Positions 1-9,759 of a stretch of DNA of 64,000 bases are shown one piece after another. This DNA comes from Gonocerus acuteangulatus. Its lineage: Eukaryota; Arthropoda; Insecta; Hemiptera; Coreidae. The notes beneath the pieces were generated by a model. That model did not search any database. It was not told the DNA's origin and saw only the letters and a program-made list of their open reading frames with translations. The stretch covers positions 40,579,764 through 40,643,763 of the forward strand of contig OX328123.1 of the NCBI GenBank assembly GCA_946811695.1. The letters are read 5' to 3'. A program made the translations under genes and the position numbers. Positions within the stretch are counted from its first letter, which is position 1; each line of letters starts with the position of its first letter.

Positions 1-1
1 T

Positions 2-3000
2 CGAATACACAAAAATAGGTCCGATTTCAACTTAGTAGCAGCAAATAATACAATTATCCCAACGTATGGAGAGAAGTTGTTGCAGCTGGATATTGGAATT
101 CGTCGTCCCCTGAAATGGACATTTATCATCGCAGAAATCGGGAAGCCAATCCTTGGCGCGGACTTCTTGTACCATCACGGACTGAGTGTCGATCTCCGTC
201 AGAAGAAGCTTACTGATCAACACACCGGGTTAGGAGCGATTGGTATTGTGTCGATGGTCTCGACACCCACTATATCTACTATCCCTGGAAACTGCAAGTA
301 TTCACATCTGCTGAGAGACTTCCCTAATCTGACCAGACCTACACCCATCAGAGGCCCACCACCTACCGTCGTCCAACACCACATACTTACCAGTGGTAAT
401 CCTGTCACAAGCAAGGCAAGACGGCTGGCACCCGATAAATACATAGCAGTAAAGCAGCATTTTCAGGAGCTCATGAATGAGGGGATATGCAGACCATCTA
501 AGAGCCCATGGTCAAGCCCGCTACATGTGGTTATAAAAAAGGATGGTAGCTTACGCCCTTGTGGTGACTATCGTCGTTTGAACGCACAAACCATCCCCGA
601 CCGATATCCTGTTCCTAACCTCATGAACTTTACTACACAGTTACATGGAAAAAAAATCTTTTCAACTCTCGATATAGTTCACGCTTTCTTCCACATCCCT
701 ATAGCGGAAGAGGACATTGAGAAAACCGCTATTGCTACTCCCTTTGGACTAATCGAATACCTTCGGATGTGCTTTGGACTTCGAAACGCAGCCCAAACCT
801 TTCAACGGTTTTCGGATAACATCATGCGTGACTTGGACTTTGTGTTTCCCTACATGGATGATTATCTTATCGCCTCAGAAGATGAACAGCAACATGAAGC
901 ACACCTTCGCGAAGTATTCAAGAGGCTGGAGGCAAATGGACTCTCCTTGAACATTTCGAAGTGCAATTTAGGTGAATCTCAGGTTGACTTCCTCGGCTTT
1001 AAAGTCAACTCGGAGGGAATAAGCCCTTTGCCATCCAAAGTAAAAACCATTGCTGATTTTCCCCGCCCCGCCACTATATGTCAACTCAGAAGATTTCTTG
1101 GAATGATAAACTTCTATCGACGTTGCATTCCCCGTGCTGCAGAGATTCAAAGCCCTCTTAATGACTTACTGCACGACGTCAAAAAGAAGGATAACAGACC
1201 AGTGGAATGGACTGAGAAAGCCACCAAAGCCTTTGAAGAATGCAAGGAGAGCCTCGCTGCTGCTGCACAACTTGCGCACCAATCGACATTTGAAGAGTTG
1301 TCATTGGCCTGTGATGCAAGCGATATAGGAATAGGTGCGGTGTTACAGCAACTGAAAAATGGTGTCTGGAGACCCTTAGGATTTTTTTCCAGGAAACTAA
1401 ATTCAGCACAAAAGAATTACTCCACCTATGATAGAGAACTGCTCGCTATCCACGAGGGCGTAAAGCACTTCAGATCACTCCTGGAAGGCCTTCATTTCTC
1501 TATAGTGACTGACCATAAACCCCTCATCCACGTTTTCCAGCAGAAGGCAGACAATGCCTCACCCCGAAGAATCAGGCAACTCAATTTCATAAGCCAGTTC
1601 ACTACTTCTATTATTTATAAGCCCGGCAAAGACAACGTAGTAGCTGACACCCTGTCACGAGTAGAAGAGGTTCAGTTGCCTGATGATTTTGCAGCTATTG
1701 CTAAGGCACAGAAAGCTGACCCTACGATAGAGGAATTAAAAGAGAATCCCAAGCTAACTTTAAAGCTCCTCACCATCCCAGGCCAAGACGTCCCGCTCTT
1801 TTGTGAAACATCATCATGTAAGGCGAGACCATATATTCCTGAGCACTTCAGGAAACCTTTGTTTGATCGCCTTCATGGACTAAGTCACCCCGGAATACGT
1901 GCTTCAAGAAAACTTCTTTCTTCGCGCTACTTCTGGCCGAGTATGAAGTCAGACGTAGGCGAATGGGCCAAAACCTGCATCCCCTGCCAGCGCAGTAAAA
2001 TCCAGCGCCATACTGTCAGTCCCTTAGGAACCTTTCAACCGGCACCAAGATTCCAGCACATTCATTTGGATTTAATAGGCCCTTTGCCACCCTCTAACGG
2101 CAAACGTTATTGCTTAACAATGGTGGATCGAGCAACTAGGTGGCCGGAAGCTATCCCTGTGGAAGATATTACGGCAAGCACGGTTTCAGAGGCGTTTTAC
2201 ACCCACTGGATTGCTCGCTTCGGAGTACCTGCAAGGATCTCCACCGACCAGGGCCGTCAATTTGAGGCAGAGATATTCCAGAGGCTAACAGCGCTCCTAG
2301 GTATCGATAAAAAGCGAACAACTGCTTACCACCCGCAAAGTAACGGTTGTGTGGAGAGGTGGCACAGGAGCTTGAAGGCTGCAATAATGGCTCAATTGGA
2401 GACAGACAGATGGGTTGCACTCCTACCCTCAGTACTCCTTGGGCTTAGATCGGTATTCAGGGAGGATATGGGTGCAAGTGTTGCCGAAGGACTGTATGGA
2501 CAGCCCTTAAGGTTACCAGGGGAATTCCTTGCAGACACCCCTGTGCAACAAGAACCCATCATAGCCCTACAACTTCTAAAGCAGGATCTCGTACAGCTCA
2601 AGCCAGCCCTAGCACGTTCGAGTTATCAAAAGACGTTTCAACACAAGGACTTACACACTAGCTCCCACGTATTCTTGAGGGAGGACGCAGTTCGCCGACC
2701 ACTTGTCCCACCCTGCTCTGGTCCTCATAAAGTATTAAGTCGTACGGCCAAACACTTTACCCTAGCCATAGGACAAAAACCAGTAGTCGTCTCTATTGAT
2801 AGATTGAAGCCTGCTTATCTTCTTACGACCGACATAGAGAGGAACGCCGCTTCACCAACCAACCTCCAGCCGCAAACCACATCTCCTTCATCGAAGCAAG
2901 TAGACCCCACGACGCAGATACCAGAACCAGGCCTACCTTCCACTATTGAACCACAGCCTGCAACCAGCAACCTGCAACCCGAGCAGCCCTCAGAGTATAG

Positions 3001-3073
3001 AACAAGAGCTGGAAGGCTAGTTAAACGCAAGGTCTTCTTCGCTGACTCCGTCATCAGGGGGGGAGCAATGTAG
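2..3073 (+). CDS. pol: Ty3/gypsy retrotransposon Pol polyprotein, 5'-partial
   Basis: This is the pol part of a Ty3/gypsy LTR retrotransposon. It is open from the window edge, so gag and the start of protease lie outside. Domains in order are the end of the aspartic protease (PILGADFL near nt 150-170), reverse transcriptase with the catalytic box YMDDYLIA (about nt 851), RNase H ([16 protein letters not shown], about nt 1310), the HHCC integrase zinc finger (about nt 1875-1990), the integrase core with its D, D, E residues in [16 protein letters not shown] and CVERWHR (nt 2060-2360), and a proline/glutamine-rich tail. There is no internal stop or frameshift over more than 3 kb, so the copy is young. 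The stop codon overlaps the first bases of the 3' LTR. The family call is firm; the lineage within gypsy is not resolved. Confidence 0.95.
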   Translation, partial: RIHKNRSDFNLVAANNTIIPTYGEKLLQLDIGIRRPLKWTFIIAEIGKPILGADFLYHHGLSVDLRQKKLTDQHTGLGAIGIVSMVSTPTISTIPGNCKYSHLLRDFPNLTRPTPIRGPPPTVVQHHILTSGNPVTSKARRLAPDKYIAVKQHFQELMNEGICRPSKSPWSSPLHVVIKKDGSLRPCGDYRRLNAQTIPDRYPVPNLMNFTTQLHGKKIFSTLDIVHAFFHIPIAEEDIEKTAIATPFGLIEYLRMCFGLRNAAQTFQRFSDNIMRDLDFVFPYMDDYLIASEDEQQHEAHLREVFKRLEANGLSLNISKCNLGESQVDFLGFKVNSEGISPLPSKVKTIADFPRPATICQLRRFLGMINFYRRCIPRAAEIQSPLNDLLHDVKKKDNRPVEWTEKATKAFEECKESLAAAAQLAHQSTFEELSLACDASDIGIGAVLQQLKNGVWRPLGFFSRKLNSAQKNYSTYDRELLAIHEGVKHFRSLLEGLHFSIVTDHKPLIHVFQQKADNASPRRIRQLNFISQFTTSIIYKPGKDNVVADTLSRVEEVQLPDDFAAIAKAQKADPTIEELKENPKLTLKLLTIPGQDVPLFCETSSCKARPYIPEHFRKPLFDRLHGLSHPGIRASRKLLSSRYFWPSMKSDVGEWAKTCIPCQRSKIQRHTVSPLGTFQPAPRFQHIHLDLIGPLPPSNGKRYCLTMVDRATRWPEAIPVEDITASTVSEAFYTHWIARFGVPARISTDQGRQFEAEIFQRLTALLGIDKKRTTAYHPQSNGCVERWHRSLKAAIMAQLETDRWVALLPSVLLGLRSVFREDMGASVAEGLYGQPLRLPGEFLADTPVQQEPIIALQLLKQDLVQLKPALARSSYQKTFQHKDLHTSSHVFLREDAVRRPLVPPCSGPHKVLSRTAKHFTLAIGQKPVVVSIDRLKPAYLLTTDIERNAASPTNLQPQTTSPSSKQVDPTTQIPEPGLPSTIEPQPATSNLQPEQPSEYRTRAGRLVKRKVFFADSVIRGGAM
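3057..3068 (+). other. Polypurine tract of the gypsy element
   Basis: A G-run followed by AGCAA sits directly before the TGTAGC that opens the 3' LTR. A purine tract at this place primes plus-strand DNA synthesis in LTR retrotransposons. Its position inside the last codons of pol is seen directly; its function is inferred from the family. Confidence 0.6.
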
Positions 3074-3420
3074 CAGCTTTTATATAATATTAAAAAATAT
3101 CAAATGATTAAAAAACATATGCTCACAGTTCTCATAAAAAAAGCTTGGTAGCTAAAAAAAAAAAAAAAGGCGAAAAGTTTTTAAGACAATTCTGAGACAA
3201 TGTTCAGTGCTTGAGTGTATCAATCAAACTTTATCCAGTGACAGGGAGTCGAGACAAGTGCTTCACAGAAGAGCTGTATCGGTGAGTCTCTCATCTTAAG
3301 TATTTTTTTTCAAGAGCAACCGTATACTTCAAGCAGCATCTCTTTTTTATTGGAGTCAAGTTTCTAAGGACATTTTATTAATTTCAATTTATATAATAAA
3401 AATTTATTATATTTTGTTTA
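3069..3420 (+). mobile_element. 3' LTR of the gypsy element (right edge approximate)
   Basis: The LTR opens with TGTAGCAGC immediately after the polypurine tract. An AATAAA polyadenylation signal lies near 3400. The matching 5' LTR is outside the window, so the right edge cannot be fixed. It is placed where the copia reading frame on the other strand stops, at about 3420. The junction suggests that the gypsy element interrupted or truncated the copia copy, but no target duplication can be checked here. Confidence 0.55.
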
Positions 3421-4524
3421 AAATTTGTTTGGGAACTTTGATAACACAAACTCTAAATCCCAACAACCTAATATACAATGACACTCAAGCAAAGTTTTTG
3501 ACTTGCAGGAACTAACAAAATCAGCACTACTATTATCCCTAGTCAAACAAAATTTATATAAATTACCATAACGTTTGCCTAAAATCCAACATACATTATC
3601 TTTATCTACAATCTTACACATATTACCTTCCATCAAAAATACATGACCCTTATCAATAGCTGAAGTTACAGAGAACAGATTAATTTTTAATTGAGGTACA
3701 TAAAGAACATCCTTCAAAATAGATGACACCCATTGTTTACCATTGAATGTTTTGACAGAAACATCTCCAATACCTGTAGCTTTTAACAAGGTTCCATCAC
3801 TAATTTTAACATTTTTAGATACATCATTTATAAAGTCAAAATTATTTAAATTAAATGACATGTGCTCAGTAGCACCACTGTCAACAACCCATAGATCCTT
3901 TGAATCATTAATCATTGGTAACGTATTTGTCATAAAAGCATGTTTATAGCCTTTATCATCTAACTTTTTATTTCTACCTTCTTTTTCAGCAAGAACTTTA
4001 CAATTTTTAATATAGTGACCTGGTTTCTTACAATAGAAACATAATGGTTTACTAACCTTGTTTTTCGAAATACAATTGGAAGCATAATGGCCTACCTTAC
4101 CACACATTTTACACTTCACTTTGGTAACAAACGCGCACACAGAAGCTTCACCTTTTTTCGAAACTAGACGTTCTTCTTCAATTAGAAGGTGGGATGTCAA
4201 TTCGCTGAGCGTCTGCGTAGAGCTTGACTCCCAAGCTGACTGAAAGTATTTATACTCCTCTGGCAGACATAATAATTTTGGTTATGAGCATTTTCTCTGA
4301 AATTTCCTCCCCCAGATTCTTCATTTTAGTGGCTAAATCCTCTAGGTTTGATAGGTGACTAGATATTCCCTCATTTTTATACTTGTATGCAAAAAACTTT
4401 TGTTGTAATACATGCAAACTAACCTCTGAAGTCCGGTCATAGACTATCAGTAGCTTTTTCCACATTTCATTCGCAGATTTACAAGACAGTAGATGGCAAA
4501 GTGGCTTTTCTTCCATCCTAGAAG
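3418..4524 (-). pseudogene. copia-type gag-protease region, broken (main part)
   Basis: Minus-strand remnant of a Ty1/copia element. Reading from 4524 downward it encodes the UBN2-type gag core (SANEMWKKL), then two CCHC zinc knuckles (CKMCGKVGHYASNC and CFYCKKPGHYIKNC), the protease active site in WVVDSGATEHMSF, and the start of the GAG-pre-integrase domain, where the expected W-H-C-x-L-G-H signature is degraded (CHCILGCW). A frameshift lies near 4268, and the frame is lost at about 3420, so integrase, RT and RNase H are absent. The N-terminal gag lies 3.2 kb away at 7753-7942, separated by a fold-back DNA element. It is dead, both by frameshift and truncation. Confidence 0.85.
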
Positions 4525-4527
4525 TAA

Positions 4528-7500
4528 TAGTCCGTCGGCCCGTGCACATTTTATGCAACGATTTTTAAGATTCTTCATTTTTTCACTATTGATTGTACAA
4601 GTCTTAACTAGAACAGTGCCACTTGTCAGCTGGCTAGGCAGCGGTGGGTTTGGCTGCGGGGGCGTTGCAAACATAGGAAAAATATGGAAATGTGAAACGA
4701 TTTTAAGATTCATGAAATTTCTTGGAGAGACACCTTATATTATACAATAATCATTGGCACTTGTCAGCTGGCCGGCCAGCGGTGGACTGCTTGTCAGCTG
4801 GGGGGTCTAAACTTGGCAAAAACACGAAATTCTGAAACGATTTTAAGATTGCTGAAATTTTGGTGGTTACTAGTATTTGTAGTGAGATTAACGAAAGACA
4901 TTGTCAGCTGCTCATATCTTGGTGGAAAACTTGTCAGCTGGGGGGGGTATAAGCGCTGAGCACATGGCGCGCGCTCCGCTTTATACCGCCAGTTGACAAC
5001 TTTTCCACCCACATATAAGCAGCTGACAATTTGTTTCGTCAATCTTATTACGAATACTACCTACTAACAAAATTTCAGGAATCTTAATATAGTTTTTGAC
5101 TATTTAATAGCGAAAACATGCTTATATTGATTACAACTTCTGAAAATATTGATTGTAAATGAATATTTTTATTATCAACGTTAAAATATATTATGTATTT
5201 GCATTAAGGTAAGATGAAAAAATATGTCAATTATTTGTATAAAATACTGTATTGGCAATAAAAAATTATTATACAATTAATCATAATAATAATAATAGTA
5301 TACTAAAGACACTTAATAATATAATAATAAAAAGAAAGTCAATCGTTTTCTGATTCTGACTCTGCACCTTCAGAATCATCAACCCCCCCCCCCCCCCCCC
5401 CGCAGTAATTGTGCGGTCATCCTCTTCTTTGTGTCTTTGAGCTGAAAATACTAATTATTGTTATTGATGAAATGATTAAACGTTAATAAAGCCTAGAAAA
5501 TAAATAGTTTTAATATCTTCAGTGAATTGCTGATCTCGAATAATCATATCAACTACTCGACGGAATTGTTCTCCGTCAAACCATTTACAGTTTTATATAT
5601 TATCTTCAATATCCCATCCGTAATCCAGAGGAGTTAAACTTGAAGGTTCTTGTTTGTTTATTTTAGATTTTAAACATCGTCATATAGGTATTTTGTGGTT
5701 TTTTTTCAATCTACTTTACAGTAGATTTATACCTACTCGATATTAGAGGTATAGCCATCGGGGATCAAGCATACAGGCTGCTAGGATTGTTAAAAGAAGC
5801 TCTAGACCTCTTAAGGATTGTTTAACTGTAGTGTGTATAGAGTGTCTGACACAGCAAACATACAGACAAACAGACAACAATTCTATAAATCATTGTTTTG
5901 GGTACAATTGCATTGATAAAGGCCCCCAATAGTATTTTTACTCATATATCTTGCATGTACAAACAGCGATCCGTTAGAATTTTATTATATGTGAAGATAG
6001 ATTACGGCTAGTAGTGCTAAGTTGGTAAATCGGGTCCAGAATAAAACCCTCTCCTAATAAACCGATTTACTTTATTTTTACAACATATTTTTCTATTAAT
6101 ATTTCCACAAACGAATATCGAGTTTCGTCCGAGCGACTTTGGGTCCGGAGTAAACCCCTCCTCCAGATGAACCAATTTTTCTGGTTAAGGAACTCGTTAA
6201 ATCATTTGCTAGGAGAATACTATATAAAGTTTCGTTAAAAAAAAAATCCGCTGGTGTGTATCGAATTAACGATAGTTCATGAAATGTTGGACGTGATTCT
6301 TTACATTGGCATAACTTTTTTATTTATCTACCGATTCGCATGAAACAAACACTAAATATTAAGTGAAACGTACCACTATATATTAGTGAATACTGCAACT
6401 AAATCGGATAAGCCGTTTCTGAGATTAGCGCGCACAGATAAACAGACAAGCAGGCAAAAATTTTAAAAATCATTGTTTTGGGTACTATTGCATTGATAAA
6501 GGTAGTAGTATCTTTAGTAGTATACCAATAGTATTTTTCACCATCTTCCAGAAACAGACAGCGATCCGTTAGAATTGTATTATTTGTATAGATTTGTAAT
6601 AAAAATAGTAAAAATTATTATATAATTTATTTATAATAATAATAGTTACCTAATAAAACTTTTAAATAAAAAGAAAGTCTGACTCTTCACCTTCAGAATC
6701 ATTACTTTCGATATTTGTAGTGTTTGTGAGGTCATCCTGCTGTCTCTCATGTGAAAATACTAATTATTGGTATTGAAAAAATGATGAAACATTAATAAAG
6801 CAAAGAAAATGAATAATTTTAATATCTTCAGTGAATTACTGATCTCGAACAATCATTTCAACTATTGGAGGTAATTGTTTGCCATTAGATGTTAAAATTT
6901 GGATGAATATGGGAACGTGAACAAACCAAACTATTTAGATAATAACAACTTATTTTTAACACTAGGCGAAACACTGTGCCAAGCGTTGGCTGATTTTCAC
7001 GCATTCACAGGCAAACATTTTTTATGTGCTATGTATTTTATACAAATAAATGATATATTTTTTCAACTTACCTTAATGCAAATACATAATATATTTTAAC
7101 GTTGATAATAAAAATATTCATTTACAATCAATATATTCAGAAGTTGTAATCAATATAAGCATGCTTTCGCTATTAAATAGTCAAAAACTATATTAAGATT
7201 CCTGAAATTTTGTTAGTAGGTAGTATTCGTAATAAGATTGACAAAACAAATTGTCAGCTGCTTATATGTGGGTGGAAATGTTGTCAGCTGGCAGTATAAA
7301 GCGGAGCGCGCGCCATACGCTCAGCGCTTATACCCCCCCAGCTGACCAGTTTTCCACCAAGATATGAGCAGCTGACAATGTCTTTCGTTAATCTCACTAC
7401 AAATACTAGTAACCACCAAAATTTCAGCAATCTTAAAATCGTTTCAGAATTTCGTATTTTTGCCAAGTTTAGACCCCCAGCTGACAAGCAGTCCACCGCT

Positions 7501-7749
7501 GGCCGGCCAGCTGACAAGTGCCAATGATTATTGTATAATATAAGGTGTCTCTCCAAGAAATTTCATGAATCTTAAAATCGTTTCACATTTTCATATTTTT
7601 CCGAAGTTTGCAACGCCCCCGCAGCCAAACCCACCGCTACCTAGCCAGCTGACAAGTGGCACTGTTCTAGTTAAGACTTGTACAATCAATAGTGAAAAAA
7701 TGAAGAATCTTAAAAATCGTTGCATAAAATGTCACGGGCCGACGGACTA
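4528..7749. mobile_element. Fold-back DNA element with TAA target duplication, copy 1
   Basis: A 3222-bp element bounded by TAGTCCGTCGGCCCGTG and its reverse complement, flanked on both sides by TAA (4525-4527 and 7750-7752). The arms of about 650 bp (4528-5190 and 7085-7749) are near-perfect inverted copies. Each arm carries about six to seven CAGCTG-containing repeats (mostly TTGTCAGCTG), in both orientations, plus a GC-rich box between two TATA-like motifs. The core holds a C17 tract, two diverged direct repeats (5340-5600 and 6665-6880), sequence like the Helentron-like family 2 interior (6100-6240), and a small ORF. It sits inside copia gag; removing it with one TAA restores the gag frame. 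The 3-bp TWA-type duplication suggests PIF/Harbinger, but no transposase is present. Confidence 0.8.
6899..7099 (+). pseudogene. Fragment of an ALP-HAFTG-type protein captured in the fold-back element
   Basis: A 66-codon frame containing LGETLCQALADFHAFTG. This resembles a motif (LG-x-LC-x-ALP-x-x-HAFTGCD) that I recall from uncharacterised animal and TE-linked proteins. After HAFTG the expected CD is replaced by KHF and similarity ends. The same frame occurs on the minus strand of the second copy (50538-50738) with only a few substitutions, which follows from the close relation of the two elements and does not by itself show selection. Function is unknown; a captured gene fragment is most likely. 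Confidence 0.4.
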
Positions 7750-7752
7750 TAA

Positions 7753-7942
7753 TGATTTCCTGGGCTTGGCGATCTTTAGTATTCCAGTCCTTCTTAGTTT
7801 TTTCATCAGAGTCGGCCTGTGGCTTAATGTCATCAGTGCACACATCATAGCAATTTTTGTTCTTTAAGACAATGACTAATCTGAACTTCCAAACTTCCCA
7901 GTTTTCTGATCCACTTAACAGGATTTGGTGATGTGAATCCAT
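7753..7942 (-). pseudogene. copia gag N-terminus (separated part)
   Basis: Starts with ATG at 7942 (MDSHHQILLSGSENW...) and encodes the typical copia gag opening, in which a short peptide precedes the W-x-x-W-K-x-R signature and a lysine-rich stretch. It runs into the TAA at 7750-7752 at the edge of the fold-back element. The frame continues on the far side at 4524 once the insertion and one TAA are removed, so this was one gag gene at the time of insertion. Confidence 0.8.
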
Positions 7943-8065
7943 GTTCCAACGAACGAACGAACGAACCATGTGCAACTGTTCGAAAACTAACCTGACGGTT
8001 GAACTTATTCCGGAGAAACTAAAATAACGAAAGTTCATAAAGATTGAACACACAACCGAGTACCG

Positions 8066-8079
8066 CTGGGCCCATAACC
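8066..8079 (-). other. copia primer-binding site (initiator-Met half-tRNA)
   Basis: On the minus strand this reads GGTTATGGGCCCAG, complementary to the anticodon-loop region of initiator methionine tRNA. Copia elements prime from a half-molecule of this tRNA. It lies directly inside the putative LTR edge and about 125 nt before the gag ATG, as expected. Confidence 0.8.
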
Positions 8080-8268
8080 TGTTAAAAAAGGTAAGTATTT
8101 ATAGGAATAAGCACTTTATTATGCAGATGAATACAGATCACGTATAGTTCAGGACACTGCACTAGTAGGGAGCTTACAGGTAAGAAAAAAGGGGTGGGGA
8201 GCGCCTGACCACACCTAGCAATATAGTATCGATACACACAGAAATATAAATAATATTTACATTCAACA
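8080..8268 (-). mobile_element. copia 5' LTR (minus strand), probably truncated at its outer end
   Basis: The inner end is TGTT (plus-strand view) abutting the primer-binding site; the outer candidate end is AACA at 8268. A minus-strand AATAAA lies near 8118. Directly after 8268 the sequence matches the interior of Helentron-like family 2, so the outer end may be cut rather than natural. No second LTR is in the window to compare. Confidence 0.5.
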
Positions 8269-8430
8269 GCTGACATAGTCAAATTAGTGTTTTGGGTTCG
8301 GGGTAAACCCCCCCTTCCGGTGGACCGACTTTGGTGGTTAACGAACTCGTTCAATCGTTTGCTAATTGAATGCTATATACCAAGTTTTGTGACGAAAAAA
8401 CAAAAACTCTGGCCGCTATCGTGTTAACAG

Positions 8431-8526
<96 letters not shown>

Positions 8527-8646
8527 TTTAACGGGGGTCATTTTTGGTGTCTACTAGGTAGGATCGATAAAGATTTGAAGACATTTTTCAAAAATTCCGT
8601 CATGAGTCCAACCTCAATAGCTACTTTCCTTCGGAGGAAAGTGCTA
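8269..8646 (-). mobile_element. Helentron-like family 2 (HINE-2), 5' part
   Basis: Minus-strand copy running from its 5' end at 8646 down to about 8269. The 5' terminus carries the palindrome ACTTTCCTTCGGAGGAAAGT, followed by a block conserved in all copies (GTCTACTAGGTAGGATCGA), a (TA)n tract, and then the GTTAACACGATAGCGGCC block. The 3' end is absent. The same blocks in the same order occur at 25757-26935. Confidence 0.65.
8430..8522. repeat. (CA)n(TA)n microsatellite
   Basis: A short CA run passes into a long TA run. It lies at the fixed internal place where every Helentron-like copy in this window carries a TA tract. Confidence 0.95.
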
Positions 8647-8756
8647 ATATGCCAAACTAATTGCCATATTTTTTTATTCTTATCGCATTAGTGTGTTTCC
8701 TAGTGTTAGGGTTCACCTCTCTTAACAAAGTCAGTGTGAATAGGCTTACTGTTCTA

Positions 8757-9110
8757 TTTAATACAGCAGGTGAGGAAAACCTCACTTAACACTGTGAGAA
8801 AGGTAAGAGGAAGACGGTTGCTTAACACAGTGGGGGAGGAAACCTCACTTAACACAGTGAGGAAGGTAGGAGTAGGATAACCACTTAACACAGCGGGCGA
8901 GAAAACCTCACTTAACACAGTGAGGAAAGTAGGAGTAGGATAACCGCTTAACACAGTGGGAGAGGAGAACTCACTTAACACAGTGAGGAAGGTAGGAGTA
9001 GGATAACCACTTAACACAGTGGGAGAGGAGAACTCACTTAACACAGTGAGGAAGGTAGGAGTAGGATAACCGCCGCTTAACACAGCTGTGAAGAATCCAC
9101 ACTTAATACA
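8757..9110. repeat. 63-bp minisatellite built on CACTTAACACAGTG
   Basis: About five units of 63 bp, each containing the 14-mer CACTTAACACAGTG twice with alternating spacing. The outer units are diverged. Because 63 is a multiple of three, the minus strand stays open for 109 codons with a 21-residue periodic peptide (GYPTPTFLTVLSE). This is a by-product of unit length; no start context or neighbouring gene supports a protein. Confidence 0.9.
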
Positions 9111-9115
9111 GCTAG

Positions 9116-9635
9116 GAAAGGAGGGTAAATAAGAAACAGGAATATATGAAAAAGAGTTTTATTCGAGAAGAGTTGTAGCGCGGGGAGAAGAGAGAGGAAC
9201 GTATCACAGCTGCTTGGTATTCTTTGGCTCTAGCAGTGAGATTCTTATATACTGCCCACCCCACCCCTGCCTTCCCCCTACTCAACTGTGGTCGGTGGGG
9301 AGTTTATGCATTCACTCTCCCCTTCGGAGCCTGGAGCAGGCAGGCTAAGGTGTTGAGTGTACTTCTCTCACCGCCTCTCCACATGAGCCACTGCATTCTC
9401 ATGAGTACATTCCTCGTTATGGTATGAAAATTAATTATAGAACATTGCGAGTACAAAATTAAACTCAAGTAGATCTTAACAACTCTATTCAGCATGTTAC
9501 AACTAAACAACACTTTAATTATTATTAGCAAACAGTTTAGTAATTCATGTGTCTAATGTGAACATAAAGCCCAATACATAACTTAATTTGAATTAGGGCA
9601 GCTGAAAAAATATTGTTCATGAACTTTTAAAGCAA
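9116..9635. other. Intergenic stretch downstream of the transporter gene
   Basis: It holds a purine-rich stretch (9116-9210) and a GC-richer block (9240-9400), and then becomes AT-rich. The 3' UTR of the transporter must lie here on the minus strand; an ATTAAA-type signal is seen near 9510, but no clear AATAAA. I recognise no gene. Confidence 0.4.
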
Positions 9636-9759
9636 TTATTGTTTTTCTTCATGTTTAGATCTTCCTTCAAAATAATCTTGAATTTCCTGAAGAGACATAT
9701 GGGTCAAATTAGGAATATAGAAAAGTCCAATAGAAGAGATTGATACTATTACACAGTAT
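9636..9759 (-). CDS. Transporter exon 8 (last coding exon)
   Basis: Acceptor TTACAG precedes ATACTGTG; the exon ends at TAA (9636-9638). It encodes the last helix and the tail IPNLTHMSLQEIQDYFEG, which aligns with the family's V-P-E-T-K-G-x-S-L-E-E-I pattern. The single base before the first full codon completes the codon opened in exon 7. Confidence 0.85.

Noticed and set aside
1..3420. Infectious retrovirus (envelope gene) in the gypsy element
   Set aside because: The pol frame ends directly at the LTR; there is no third ORF and no room for an envelope gene.
5385..5401. C17 tract as an assembly artefact
   Set aside because: A run at the same place occurs as G-run in the independent copy at 52242-52258, so it is a real part of the element, though its exact length may be uncertain.
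7565..7867. ORF beginning MNLKIVSHFHIFP, repeated near 4713, 50072 and 52924
   Set aside because: It is the translation of the inverted arms of the fold-back element; it shows no domain and exists only because the repeat is multiplied.
8754..9083. Periodic 109-codon ORF on the minus strand
   Set aside because: It follows from the 63-bp unit being divisible by three; no start context, promoter or homologue is visible.
8757..9110. Possible CRISPR-like array
   Set aside because: The spacers between repeats are themselves repeated, and the surroundings are clearly an insect genome; it is a minisatellite.
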